Source: Prorocentrum cordatum
Lineage: Eukaryota > Sar > Dinophyceae > Prorocentrales > Prorocentraceae
Reading direction: 5' to 3'
DNA: 64,000 bases
Assembly (NCBI GenBank): GCA_963575745.1
Contig: CAUYUJ010015282.1
Span: forward strand, 165,151-229,150
Shown here in pieces: positions 50,268-60,472 of the stretch. Numbering within the stretch: the stretch's first letter is position 1; the number at the start of each line of letters is the position of its first letter. The position numbers and the translations under genes are program-made. Under the pieces are notes generated by a model that made no database searches, was not told the origin of the DNA, and worked only from the letters and a program-made list of their open reading frames with translations.

Positions 50268-50444
50268 TCGCCACCGCGTCTCGAGGTCGGCGATAGCGCT
50301 CCTTTGCGGCACCAGACGATCCCTGCCTCCAGAAGGCTTCAAGGCCGAGGCAGGATTTACTTCCCTCATACCACGCTGCTACCGCGACCTGCTGGTCTCT
50401 TTAGTGCACTCACGAACCGACTCCGTTTCAGTTCCGCAGGGTCT

Positions 50445-51731
50445 ATGCCTGCTGAAGGCCGCGATGGCACTGACGGCGGGCGGAGGTCTCTCGCGCGCAA
50501 GCCTCCCAGCCCTGCTGGCAGTGGTGCTGCTGGCGCTGGCCGATGGCGTGATTGTGGCTCCCAAGACGCTGCATCTGCTGCCCGCGCTGGCTCGCGCAGC
50601 CCTCATCTTCGCCGCGATATCCTGCAGACTGAAGACCCTTGGGCCGCCACTCAAGCACAAGCTCAAGTTGAGGTCGTCACTGGCACTGCTACCCCTGGTA
50701 CTCCTCTTCTTCCTGGATCGAGGCCCCCTAAGGAGGAAGACGATGATGAATTTTCGGCCGCTCACCCCGATGACGGCAGCGACGATGTGGACGACCGCCC
50801 CTTCTTCGACCCCTCGCACGCCGATCAAGCTGTCAAGTGCGGTGAGCTCGAGAACGTGTTGGCCGACATGCGCAAGTATATCGTCAAGCCAGTCCAGCAC
50901 TCCCAAGCCAAGCTTGCCTCTGACGTGTCGAAGGTCACGTCGAAGGCCGTCACCGCAGTGGTGCGCACGCAGGAGGTCAAAAACGAAGAGATCGACATGC
51001 ACTTGCGCGACCTCGACCGCGGTGTGGCCAAAACTGAAAGTGATCAGAAGCAGATGCGCGAGCAGCTTGAAGACATGCGGAAGCAGCTTTTCATCATGGA
51101 TACCCAGGCACCCAAGGCCTTCGACATATGTATCCGACGCGGTCAACTTCACTCGGCCGCCCAACAAGACGATCTTCGTGGCCAACGCTAAAGAAATGGT
51201 CTCGCTGGAAGAAGTCACCCTGTCCGTCAAACCGTGGATCGAAGCAGCTGGGTTTTCTGACACGCAATTGAAGGTCGAAGGTAACCCTCCTGGCAAGCGA
51301 TTCCATGTTCAATTTCAAGGATCTGAAGCTATGGCAACACGTCACGTCGTCCATGCATTTCGGCACCTCAAACATCCTGACGGTGGCTGGCGAAAGCTCG
51401 ATTGTTCTATGGTGGCTGGTGGCCGTGCTACTCTGTACGTTGGGCTCGATAAAACCCACGGCAAATCCGACGTGAGGTTCAGACAAAGAAGCTAGCAGAC
51501 ATTATCACGACCAAGCTCAACACCCGTGTCCGTGCCAACCGATATCAAGGGATCGTCGCGCCCGGCAATACCCCACTCGTTAGGCTGGTGGTCGCGGAGG
51601 GGTCCGAGGAGCCTACGTCTCTTGAGTGGAATTGCCGTGCCGATTCTGATGACCATGTTCCTAAAGACGTCATCAAAGCAGAGTTCGACACCATGCATGG
51701 GCCTTCAGAGAAAGTCATGCGGTCTATTTAG
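50445..51731 (+). pseudogene. LINE ORF1
   Basis: ATG at 50445 opens a frame with a Ser/Arg/Ala-rich N-terminus, an acidic stretch (EEDDDEFSAAHPDDGSDD) and a long charged helix (about 50840-51100, QMREQLEDMRKQLF) likely to coil. After a frameshift near 51110-51140 the conserved part follows in the next frame (IFVANAKEMVSLEEV, then FHVQFQGSEAMATRHVVHAF). Another shift near 51480 leads to a segment ending at the TAG at 51729-51731. LINE ORF1 proteins bind element RNA. The second part has the alternating strand/helix pattern of a small RNA-binding domain, but I cannot name it. Confidence 0.6.
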
Positions 51732-51734
51732 CAC

Positions 51735-52850
51735 GTACTTCGCCCCGTGGCTCCCGAGGCACAAGCAGACAGCAGCAACTAGTTTTGGCACCTGGAATGC
51801 CATAGCTCTCGTTCATCACGACGGCGAGGTTCGAGTTCGAAAAATGAAGTTCCTCGGACAATACTTGGCGGGAGGAACGACGATGGCGATTCAGGAGGCG
51901 CACGCCAATGACATTCAACTTAGACAGGATCTGCATCGTTTTAATATTTTACACAAGGCATTCTCATCTTTCGGAGAGAAGCGCGACACTGGCGGCGTCG
52001 CAAGCGTCATTCATTGCCCTCATGCCGCCGTCGAGCATGCTCGGTTCGTTCACGATGTCATCGTTCCTGGCCGTGTGCAGCGTTTACGTATCCCTGCTAT
52101 TCCTTCGTCGCCGTCGGAAGCGTGCAGCAGTATCATATTCTATAACGCGCACAACTTCGGCCTCTCGAGCACGGACATGGATGCGATCGAGCGTCTCCTT
52201 TCCAGAGACGTAGCACTTGCCGCGTCCGCCCCTGATCGCGTCAACGTCGCAAGTGTCAATATATATATATATATATATATATGCAAGTGTCAGCCCCTTC
52301 ATCTACGCGCCCCTGAGCTGCGTGCTCGGCTCGCTGCTGATTCTGCGCCACGGCCGCTTTCTCGCCAATGGAATGACATCTTCGCCTGGTTTACTGAATT
52401 GGATAATGAGTTACCAACGCACTTCACCTCTCAAGATCATGTACCGCGACTGACACATATCGACCGCATATTCGTGGCCATGCCCCCGAGGGTCACACTG
52501 CAATGGCAACTGGATGTAGCAACCGACTTATTCCCCGAGCGCCTTCGTGAATCTGGTATCTCTGACCATGCCCCTGTGATCGTCGCAGCTCGGCCTCGAC
52601 GCGCAACTCCCACGGAGCAGCAAGCTATTCCCCCATTCATTTTCGACGACCCTGAGTTCGTGTTGTTATATGATAAGTTCTGCGAGGCTGTGCCGTGGGA
52701 TCGTCTCTCTACCTATCAACGTCGAGCTGAGCATAAGAGATTAATGCGCGAAGCTGCCCGCCATGTTCGCAATCGTCTCATCAAACTCGGTGACGCGTCG
52801 GTGGATGCACAGTTGGTCGTCTTCCGTCCATCTCTTGGGCTGTCTGGCGC
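51735..52850 (+). pseudogene. LINE AP-type endonuclease
   Basis: In one frame the endonuclease/exonuclease/phosphatase-fold motifs appear in order: TWNAIAL (Asn, 51790), IQEAH (catalytic Glu, 51895), IIFYNAHN (52135), HIDRIFVA (Asp, 52460) and SGISDHAPVIV (Asp-His, 52550). This enzyme nicks target DNA to prime reverse transcription. Between 52245 and 52282, where the family has GDFN, there is a (TA)n tract with the frame preserved, so an essential Asp and Asn are missing. A frameshift near 52850 moves to the linker frame (52863-53276), whose end is again a (TA)n tract. Confidence 0.8.
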
Positions 52851-53452
52851 AGCGATATTCGATTGGCTCGCAAGCTTCTGGCGTCCAGCCCGATCGCCCT
52901 CAGGCTCCTCTCCATCACCGGCTTGCAGGTGCAGCTACAGGGCGCCAACGAGTTCGACGCCGACTTCCTGGCGGCCCAGAACGCTTATGCTGACCAGCGT
53001 GAGCGGCTCTTGGACGAACGGCGGCGTCGGCAACCACCCGACGGCAGCTCGTTCAAAATAATCAGCGGGATGCGCAAAGCCCTTCGACGTCGTGCTGCAC
53101 TGTGGTCGCCATTCAAGAAGACGTTGAAGCTCCAAGGCCTCAAGCTCCCTGACGAAGACCATGGGCTTCGAGTGGTGGATGCGCGACAAGATGTTCAAGC
53201 TGAGCTTCACCGTCATTGGTCACCTATATTTCAGCGCAAGGAAATCCCGATCGACATCGCGAACAAATGCCTTGGTATATATATATATATATAATGTTCT
53301 CAGGGATATCAGCAGCGTTTCGATTCCTGACGATCGTCAACTAGCCCGTGCTGCTGGCGCCGCTCGTGTCTCTGCGGCTGGACCCGATGGCATGCCGCGC
53401 GCGGCGTGGGCGAAGTCGCCCCGCGCACTCCGTGACCTCGCTGATGTAGATC

Positions 53453-55477
53453 ATGTCGTTTCCATGCCCCCCCCCCCCCCCCCCATGCGACTGGAACGAT
53501 CGCCTGATGGTCTTTTTGCCCGAGGGGAAGGAAGACTGTGACTTGCAGACAGGTGCGTTCCGTGAAGCGGCTCGCACTAGAGCCCTCGCATTGAAAAGCG
53601 CCGATAACAAGATCGTGGCGGCCGCAGGGAACCGCTCGATCAAGCGGGAGCTCGCAGCCAAGAGTCCAGCTTCCCAGCGCGGCTTTCTCATGGGCAGAAA
53701 CTTTCTAAATGGGGTTGCCCTGCTCGACGCCGTCGGCCGCGCTGCGGGATTTCAAGACCATCGTGAGATTAGGCAACCTTACTTCGCAATGCTCGACTTC
53801 GGCGACGCGTTCCCGTCGCTGGCCCATGACTGGCTCGAGCTCACACTGCGTAGTGCTGGCATGGAGGGGGCGCTGCTGGACTCAGCGCTCGGCTTCTTCT
53901 TTCCGACAGCGTGCATCCTTGAGGCTGGCATCCTGCAGTTCTTCTTCGCTGCGGCCTCGGGCATTGCCGAGGGCTGCCCACTTTCTGGGTCGCTGCGGGC
54001 CATCGGCGTGAACCCGTTCGTGGCCCACCTCGAGCTCATCGTTGGTATCTCTGAGCTCTGTGCCCTGGGCGTGTGCGCTGATGACGCCGGGGCGGTGGTC
54101 CACGACAGGCGCATGCTCGGTCGTTTCTGGCGTGTCTTTCGTGCTGCGGAGGCGCTCGCTGGCCTGGTCCCCAAGCTGCCGAAATGCGCCCTCGTGCCAC
54201 TCGGGATCCCGTTCTGCACCGTCGCCGGATGCGAGATGAAGGCCCGGCTTGCGACTCACGTCCCATCGTGGCGCAACATGACGGTGGCCGATAGAGCTGA
54301 ATACCTCGGCGCCCTTCTTGGCCCAGCAGTCGCCCTGAATGACATCTGGAAGGCTGCTGGTGGCAAGTGGCTCTTTCGTGTGATCGAGCTGGCCGCTGCT
54401 GAATGCCCTGTCCACTTATCCACGCACTTGTACAACACTCGTGTCCTGCCCACCCTCGGATGCCTCGCACAGCTGTTCCCCGCCCCGGAGGCGATCAGGT
54501 GTCGCGAGGGTTGGGCAATGATGAAGATTTGGCACCTGCCGCCTCAGTGTCTCGCGAAGGCCGACATGCTCGGCCTGGCATCGTGGTCAACGCTCCACAT
54601 GCACCCGGTCAACGTCTACTCCGCGGCCACGATGATGCGCGCGGCGGAGGGCACGATCACCAATTGGCAGCAGCTGGTCGTCTTCCTGGCTGCACAGTGC
54701 TGGGACAACGGCGCGCTCGCCGAGATCGGGCTGCGATGGAGGAGCCCGTGGTTTTGGCAGACGCCCCCGATCGTCGCGCGGCTCCAGAACGCGAAGAACT
54801 GCTTCGACGACGGCGACGCCGTGGACTTGCAGGTCGCCGCACGCGCCGCCCGCGCTGCCCTTGGCGCGGCGCGTGCGGAAGCCAGCGCCTCGGAGCATCC
54901 GAGGCGAGTGAAAACGCAGCGTGTCCTCACCTCTTCCCTTCGCCTTTCCCTCTACCCTGACTCGCTCCACCTCTTCCTCGCCCGTCGATTTCGAGCCTGG
55001 AAGTGGCCCCCTGTCGGTCGAGCCGAATGGTGTGCCCTGCGAGATCTGTTAGCCTCGTGGGCGCCCCCCAGCGGGCAAGCTGCTGCGATTAAAGCAATTT
55101 GCGGGGGGTGGCTCTCGAGTAGCAGGCTACGCGCCCAGGGTGGCCCCAGGTGTTGCCTTTTCAGGTGTGATTGTCGTCATCAGCCACCGCGCGTTCTCGA
55201 CCAGTTTTCCCATTATGTACGGTGCCCTGGTCTCTGGAGCGTTGTTTACCCCCCCTCGATCCCGATCCATTGCAGCCATGCGTCGCGTCTCGGTCTTGGG
55301 GGGGGCCCGTCTCCTGAGGATGTGGAGCGGCTGGCGTTGGCTTTCCATCTGTGCAACGCCCTCCGCACCCAGCCCCCGCTCCCCATAGACTGCACCACCG
55401 TGCAGCATGAGCAGCACTTTTACACTGCCCGCAGGGCTGCACAGGCACTCGCAGATAGGTCCAGGGCACTCTTCTGA
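53453..55477 (+). CDS. LINE reverse transcriptase and C-terminal region
   Basis: A 674-residue frame begins in a poly-C run (53466-53482), so its start is arbitrary; upstream RT sequence (AGPDGMPRAAW) is in another frame. RT blocks: SQRGFLMGRNFLNGV, MLDFGDAFPSLAHDWL (catalytic Asp near 53793), GIAEGCPLSGSL and VCADDAG (Asp-Asp near 54080), then PKLPKCALVPLG. The C-terminal part has a Cys/His cluster (CCLFRCDC...HYVRCPGLW, 55149-55240), typical of LINE nucleic-acid-binding tails. The stop is TGA at 55475. Apart from the frame of its N-terminus the domain looks complete. Confidence 0.85.
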   Translation: MSFPCPPPPPPCDWNDRLMVFLPEGKEDCDLQTGAFREAARTRALALKSADNKIVAAAGNRSIKRELAAKSPASQRGFLMGRNFLNGVALLDAVGRAAGFQDHREIRQPYFAMLDFGDAFPSLAHDWLELTLRSAGMEGALLDSALGFFFPTACILEAGILQFFFAAASGIAEGCPLSGSLRAIGVNPFVAHLELIVGISELCALGVCADDAGAVVHDRRMLGRFWRVFRAAEALAGLVPKLPKCALVPLGIPFCTVAGCEMKARLATHVPSWRNMTVADRAEYLGALLGPAVALNDIWKAAGGKWLFRVIELAAAECPVHLSTHLYNTRVLPTLGCLAQLFPAPEAIRCREGWAMMKIWHLPPQCLAKADMLGLASWSTLHMHPVNVYSAATMMRAAEGTITNWQQLVVFLAAQCWDNGALAEIGLRWRSPWFWQTPPIVARLQNAKNCFDDGDAVDLQVAARAARAALGAARAEASASEHPRRVKTQRVLTSSLRLSLYPDSLHLFLARRFRAWKWPPVGRAEWCALRDLLASWAPPSGQAAAIKAICGGWLSSSRLRAQGGPRCCLFRCDCRHQPPRVLDQFSHYVRCPGLWSVVYPPSIPIHCSHASRLGLGGGPSPEDVERLALAFHLCNALRTQPPLPIDCTTVQHEQHFYTARRAAQALADRSRALF

Positions 55478-55655
55478 CACTGTCCGCCGCGGTTCCGCAA
55501 AGGTTGGCGTCGGGTTGCTGTGCAGCTTGCTGCACCGCGGTCGGTCTTTGAACTGACACGCCGCCCTCTTGCGACTCTTGTCTCTCTATCTCTTGCTCTG
55601 CTACAGCTGCCGCATGCCTGTGGTAGTGATGGTGGAGCGTTCTGGTTACGAACGA

Positions 55656-55659
55656 TATG

Positions 55660-55699
<40 letters not shown>

Positions 55700-55700
55700 A
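55656..55700. repeat. (TA)n microsatellite at the LINE 3' end
   Basis: GTATGTATA followed by an uninterrupted TA run, directly before the repeat at 55701. Confidence 0.9.
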
Positions 55701-55835
55701 GTGCAGTGGCGTTTCGCGCCATGCACCTTGATCCTTGAAGTTTTCGTATGCAGGCGGAGTAGCAGGAAGGTCAAGCCGACAATTTCGCGATAACTCCTTG
55801 TTGCCTTTTCCGGCATCGCCACTATAGTACAACTA
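55701..55835 (+). repeat. Short dispersed repeat with hairpin, copy 1
   Basis: About 130 bp beginning GTGCAGTGGCGTTTCGCGCC. TGGCG-TTTCG-CGCCA forms a perfect hairpin, extended by GTGCA/TGCAC. The rest (GTATGCAGGC, GCAGGAAGG, CCGACAATTT, CGATAACTCC, TTGCCTTTTC) recurs in the copy at 56733. Both copies follow a TA repeat. It is SINE-like in size, but I see no tRNA-type promoter boxes. Confidence 0.7.
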
Positions 55836-55867
55836 TTCGTTATCCATCCTCCATGCTTCTCTTTCTT

Positions 55868-56578
55868 CATTTTCGCCATACCCTGCGCATTCTCCCCATT
55901 CCCCTCAGTTTTTTTTTGCGGGGCCTCAAAGAAGTTGCTTCAGGCTTTCTCAAGGCCTTCTGGAGGCCTCCTGGGTGTATTCCGGGGGCCTCTGGAGGCT
56001 TCCTCGGGCCACCCTGCCTCCAACCGCGGTCTCCCTGAACGACCGGGTCACGATTTGGAATGCTTCGGATGGCGTCTTTGGGCCATCTTGGGCCGCCCTG
56101 GGGCTCTCTGAGGGCCATCTTGGACCCGTGTTGTGCCGTTTTGGGGCTCTCTTGGACTGCCCTTTCGGATGGTTGTGGGGCGATTTTGGAGCCTCCCAGG
56201 CGGCTTCGGACGGCCAGAAGACCGCCGTCTTGGAGCGTCGGGAAGCCGAAAAGAGGAACATTCCCCCAACACCCACAGATTATCTATGATTTTTGCCCCT
56301 TGGTGCCTTCTTGGGAGTGCTTTTGGAGGCCTCTTTGGGGCCGTCCTGGAGACCTCTTGGGCCATCTTGAGGTCACGTCGGTCACTCTTGGAGCGCTCTT
56401 GTGTTGTTTTGGGGGTCTGGGACGTCCCCGATGACCCCCATTGATCGCTTCGAGGCCCGGGGGGCCGCTTCGAGGCCCGTCCGGAGGGTCCCAAATCTCC
56501 AGGTCCCGGGAGTCCGGTTTTTTTTGGGGAGGGGTTTTCCCCCGCCCGGGCTTATAAAAAATAGGAAGAGGAATACAA
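55868..56578 (+). repeat. TCTTGGGGCC repeat unit, copy 1 of a defined element
   Basis: It starts TTCGCCATACCCTGCGCATT and ends CCCGGGCTTATAA...ATAGGAAGAGGAATA. The copy at 58834-59617 has the same ends and closely similar interior, so the TCTTGGGGCC array here is a bounded unit of about 710-780 bp, not an open-ended drift of simple repeats. Confidence 0.75.
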
Positions 56579-56584
56579 ACACAT

Positions 56585-56591
56585 TATATAT

Positions 56592-56644
<53 letters not shown>

Positions 56645-56732
56645 CATATATGTATATATATGTGTATGTGTATGTATGTGTATATATATATATATATATG
56701 TATGTGTATATACATATATATATTTACATACA
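56585..56732. repeat. (TA)n and CATA microsatellite
   Basis: A long TA run followed by ATACATATATGTATATG-like sequence, directly upstream of the second short dispersed repeat. Confidence 0.95.
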
Positions 56733-56870
56733 ATACTGCAGTGGCGTTTCGCGCCATGCGCCTTGGTTTTTGAAGTTTGGTATGCAGGCCGAATCGCAGG
56801 AAGGCGAAGCCGACAATTTAGCGATAACTCCAGGTTGCCTTTTCTGGCATCGCCGCTATAATCATGTTAT
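56733..56870 (+). repeat. Short dispersed repeat with hairpin, copy 2
   Basis: Closely related to 55701-55835, with the same TGGCGTTTCGCGCCATGC hairpin and the same downstream blocks in order. Confidence 0.7.
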
Positions 56871-56989
56871 TCTACAGGCTTACGCCACATCTGCCGACCC
56901 CTTCTGTGACTGTTGCGAGGCCAGGAGTTTCTGGCCAGCGGCGTCTATGTGAGGGTGCGGTGTCGCGCGCGGGTGGTGGCAGATACGTA

Positions 56990-57356
56990 GGGGGTCCAAA
57001 TGTTTGCGCGATGCCGGTGGATTGGGGCGTGTTTTGCGAGCGCCTTGCGTGCTGTGCACCCGGGTGCGGGGTGTCCTTCTGGGAGGTCGGCCTTTCGACC
57101 CTCAACCAAGTGGAGGAGCACCAGAAGACGAAAGGAGTAAGAGTAGCGTGCGGAAGCTGTGATCAGCGAATCATCACCGCGAAAGATGTGGCAGATGAGT
57201 CGAAACGGGTGAAGAGGCCGTTGACTTTCGCAGCGCGCGCGAAACAGTTCGCGTAGCAACAACACATTAGCGCCGAGCAATATTGTGAGCACGTCGCGAG
57301 GAAGAGCAAGGCTGCATGCGCGGAGTGCATTGCAGTTGGCTTGACGGCTCGCAATG
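56990..57356 (+). pseudogene. Cys-rich zinc-binding fragment, unrecognised
   Basis: One forward frame gives CCAPGCGVSFWEVGLSTLN, then VACGSCDQRI, then after a TAG at 57254-57256 continues YCEHVARKSKAACAECIAVG. CxxC pairs are followed by basic helices, in two similar blocks, suggesting a repeated zinc-binding module. It runs into the TCTTGGGGCC array at 57370. The protein-like composition and the single stop suggest a decayed gene fragment; I cannot name a family. Confidence 0.35.
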
Positions 57357-57369
57357 CGGAAGCGTATGA

Positions 57370-58620
57370 GGGTCTTTTGGAGGCCTCCTGGGGGCCTCTT
57401 GGGGGCTCCTTGGGGCGTCTTGGCGCGGCCTCTTGGGGCACTCTTGGGGCCCCCTGGGGCTCGTGGGGGCGGAAAGCTAGATTTTTTGATTTTTTGGTTG
57501 CCCTCTTGGGCCCCTCTTGGTGCCGTATTGGAGCCTTCTTGGGCCGTCTTGGGGACCTTGGGCCGTCTTGGGGCCATCTTGGGCCGTCGTGGGGCCGTTT
57601 TGGGGGCCTCTTGGGCCGTTTTGGGGCGGTCTTCGGGGCCTCTTGGGCCGCCTTGGAGCGTCGGAAAACCCACGAGGAGAATTTGTGAAAACTCTACGTT
57701 TTACGAAGGAAAGGAGCAACTGTTTGCGTCTAGGGACCCTCTTGGGGCGCATCTTTGAGGCCCCTCGGGGGCGTCTTGGGCCAGCTGGAGGCCATCTCGG
57801 GTGTCTTCGATCGCTATTGGACCGTGTGGGACCATGCAGCTCTCTGGGAAACCACTTGGAGCGCTCCTGGAGCGTTCTTGGGGCCGTCTTCGGGGCTCTC
57901 TTGGGCCGTCTTCGGCGCTTCTTGAGCCGTCTTGGCGCCCTCTTGGGCTGTCTTGGGGCCCTCTTGGAGGCTTCTTGGGTCGTCTTGGTGCGGTCTTGGG
58001 GGCCTCTTGGGCCGTCCGGGAGCGTCGGAAAACCCAAAAGGCGAATTTGTGAAAACTATACGTTTTACGAACGGAACGGGCCAACTTTTTGCGTCTAGAG
58101 GCCCTCTTGGGGCGCATTTTGGATGCCTCTTGGGGCCTCTTGGGGGCATTTTGGGCCGTCTGGAGGCCGTCTTCGGTGTCTTTGATCGCTCTTGGACCGT
58201 CTGGGACCATATTGAGCTCTCTTGGAAACCACTCGGAGCGCTCCTGGAACGCTCTTGGGGCCGTTTTCGGGTCCCTCTTGGGCCGTCTTGGACGCCTGTT
58301 GGCCCGTCTTGGGGCCCTCTTGGGCTATTTTTTGGCCCTCTTGGGGGCTTTTTGGGCTGTCTTGGGGCGGTCTTGGGGGCCTCTTGGGCCATCTGGGAGC
58401 ATCGGAAAACCCAGCAGGCGAACTCGTGAAAACTATACGTTTAACGGAGGGAGTGGGCAAATTTTTGCGTCTAGGCACCCTCTTGGGACGCATCTTGGAG
58501 GCCTCTTGGGGCCTCGTGGGGACCTCTTGTGCCTTCTAGGAGGCCTCGTAGCCCGTCTTTGGGCCACCTTGGGGTCTTGGAGCGCTCGTTTGGCGTCCCG
58601 GGGCCATTTCGAGGCCACCG
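57370..58620 (+). repeat. TCTTGGGGCC array with 364-377-bp tandem units
   Basis: Three units are marked by a conserved AT-richer box, CGGAAAACCCA...GAATTTGTGAAAACT...ACGTTTTACG...TTTGCGTCTAG, at about 57660, 58024 and 58402. Between boxes the sequence is degenerate TCTTGGGGCC. Open frames on both strands reflect composition; their repeated peptides come from the tandem units. Confidence 0.75.
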
Positions 58621-58833
58621 GAGGAGTCCTTGCAGGATTTTCGGGAGCGGATGACCCCCCCGGGGGAATCGGGGGAATCGGGGAATTTGGCCGGACCCCC
58701 CCCCCCCCTCTCCAAATCGACCGGACCGGGCTCCCGGGGGAGGGGTTTGGGGAGGGGGACATTTCACACGCCGATGAACCCCAAGGGGTCGGCGGATTCG
58801 TTATCCTTCCTCAATATTTATTTTTCCTTATTT

Positions 58834-59617
58834 TCGCCATGCCCTGCGCATTCTCCCCATCCTCCTCAGTTTTTTTTTGCGGAGGCTCCTCCCTGGAGAG
58901 CTTCTAGGGGCCTCGCAGAAACTGTTTCAGGCTTTCTTAAGGCCTTTGGAGACCTCCTGGGCGTATTCTGGGGGCCTCCGGGGGCTTCCTCGGGCCACCC
59001 TGCCTCCAACCGCGGTCTCCCTGAACGACCGAATCACGATTTGGAATTCTTCGGAGGGTGCCTTTGGGCAATCTTGGGCCGCTATGGGGCTCTCTGAGGG
59101 CCGTCTTGGACCCGTGTTGTGCCGTTTTGGGGCTCTCTTGGACTGCCTGGATACCCTTTCGGATAGTTGTGGGGCGACTGTGGAGCCTCCCAGGCGGCTT
59201 CGGACGGCCAGAAGACCGCCGTCTTGGAGCGTCGGGAAGCCGAAAAGAGGAGAACCCTCAAATTCACCAAACACCAACAGAAAATCAATGATTTTTGCCT
59301 CGGGGGGCCTTCTTGGAAATGCTCTTGGAGCCCTCTTTGGGGCCGTCCTGGAGACCTCTTGGGCCATCTTGAGGTCACGTCGGTCACTCTTGGAGCGCTC
59401 TTGTGCTGTCTTGGGGGTCTCTGGGACGTCTCCGATGACCCCCCTGATCGCCCTGGGTGTCCTGGGAAGGCTTGGCAAAGCGCCATGTGAGGCCCGGGGG
59501 CCGTTTCGAGGCCCGTCTGGAGGGTCCTAAAGCCCCAGATCCCGGGAGTCCGGTTTTTTTTGGGGGGTGATGGGTTTTCCCCCCGCCCGGGCTTATAACA
59601 ATATAGGAAGAGGAATA
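58834..59617 (+). repeat. TCTTGGGGCC repeat unit, copy 2 of a defined element
   Basis: Same ends and interior as 55868-56578, about 3 kb away in direct orientation. The long block around CCACCCTGCCTCCAACCGCGG is nearly identical. Confidence 0.75.
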
Positions 59618-59684
59618 TGTGTGTGTCCCTCGGCCGACTCACTCCCCCCCTCCCCTCGCCGTCGCCCCCCGCACCTCAGCCACG

Positions 59685-59810
59685 CGCAGAGGGGGGTATG
59701 GGAGAGGGGGCGAGGCTTCCTAGAAGTACCCCTGCTCCTTGGAAGGCGCGGGCCTTCTCTACACAGATGTAGGGCGGGCGCCTTCAGAGAAGCAGCCTCC
59801 TTCGAGGAGG
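59685..59810 (+). repeat. Dispersed repeat, second copy
   Basis: Shares CGCAGAGGGGGG, GCGCGGGCCTTCTCTACA and GGCGCCTTC..AGAAGC with 35965-36065. Confidence 0.6.
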
Positions 59811-60066
59811 CCTTACTTTAAGGGTAGCTCTTTGGGAGATGTTACAGCATCGGGAGCATAGCTCGCGCGCCGCTGCCTTGGGCTCAAGGCACGCGCGCCC
59901 TATTTGCCCGGACACCGCGAGTGTTCGCTATGTGCTGGAAAGATCATTACATCGATCTTATCCTATCTTACCCATCCACCCCTCATACTGTACCTTCACA
60001 GCAGAGCGATGGATGCAATTTGCCAGGCTATATGCCCCATTTGAGTTACCAGGCTCACTTTCGACT

Positions 60067-60082
60067 TGGTAGCGGAGCTGGC
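60067..60082 (+). other. Primer binding site-like sequence, copia C
   Basis: TGGTAGCGGAGC is identical over 12 bases to the primer site of element A. If it is functional, the 5' LTR of element C ends at about 60066. No TG...CA boundary could be fixed because the 3' LTR lies outside the window. Confidence 0.5.
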
Positions 60083-60472
60083 CGCACTCTCGTGTGGTCA
60101 GCCCTTGCTCTTCTTAGCCTCATATTCTTCGGCACGATCTTCGTGACCACCTACCACCCTGCGCCACCACTCCCAGTACGTTTACGAGGATCTATTCAAG
60201 AGCGAGAAGCAACACGAGAGGTACGACGTCTAGACGACCAAACTGGTACCATATACGCTTCATCATTGCGTTACTACCAACCGCTCGGCAACGAGTTAAC
60301 AGCGCAATACTTGAAGCAAGGGCGGGGAGACCCGCCAGACAGAGCGCCTCGAAGACTCGACAAGGCGCTACCCCAGCGCGACAACGCGCATCATAACCGT
60401 CCTTCGTTACACATTCTCGGGCTAATCGTTTTCGCTATCATATGGTTCGCGCTGGGGGCAACAATCGGACAC

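Larger units (their letters stand above)
50246..55655 (+). mobile_element. Spliced-leader-tagged LINE (non-LTR retrotransposon)
   Basis: From the leader at its 5' end to a (TA)n tract near 55656 the element has a short leader, ORF1, an AP-type endonuclease, a reverse transcriptase and a Cys/His tail. The full-length 5' end with spliced leader shows that the template was a capped mature mRNA. Both ends adjoin TA repeats, so it inserted into, or carries, TA microsatellite. Several frameshifts and two internal (TA)n tracts show it is inactive. Confidence 0.85.

Noticed and set aside
57354-58907. Long forward and reverse open frames with repeated peptides
   Set aside because: They come from tandem TCTTGGGGCC units; both strands are open and the peptide repeats mirror DNA repeats.
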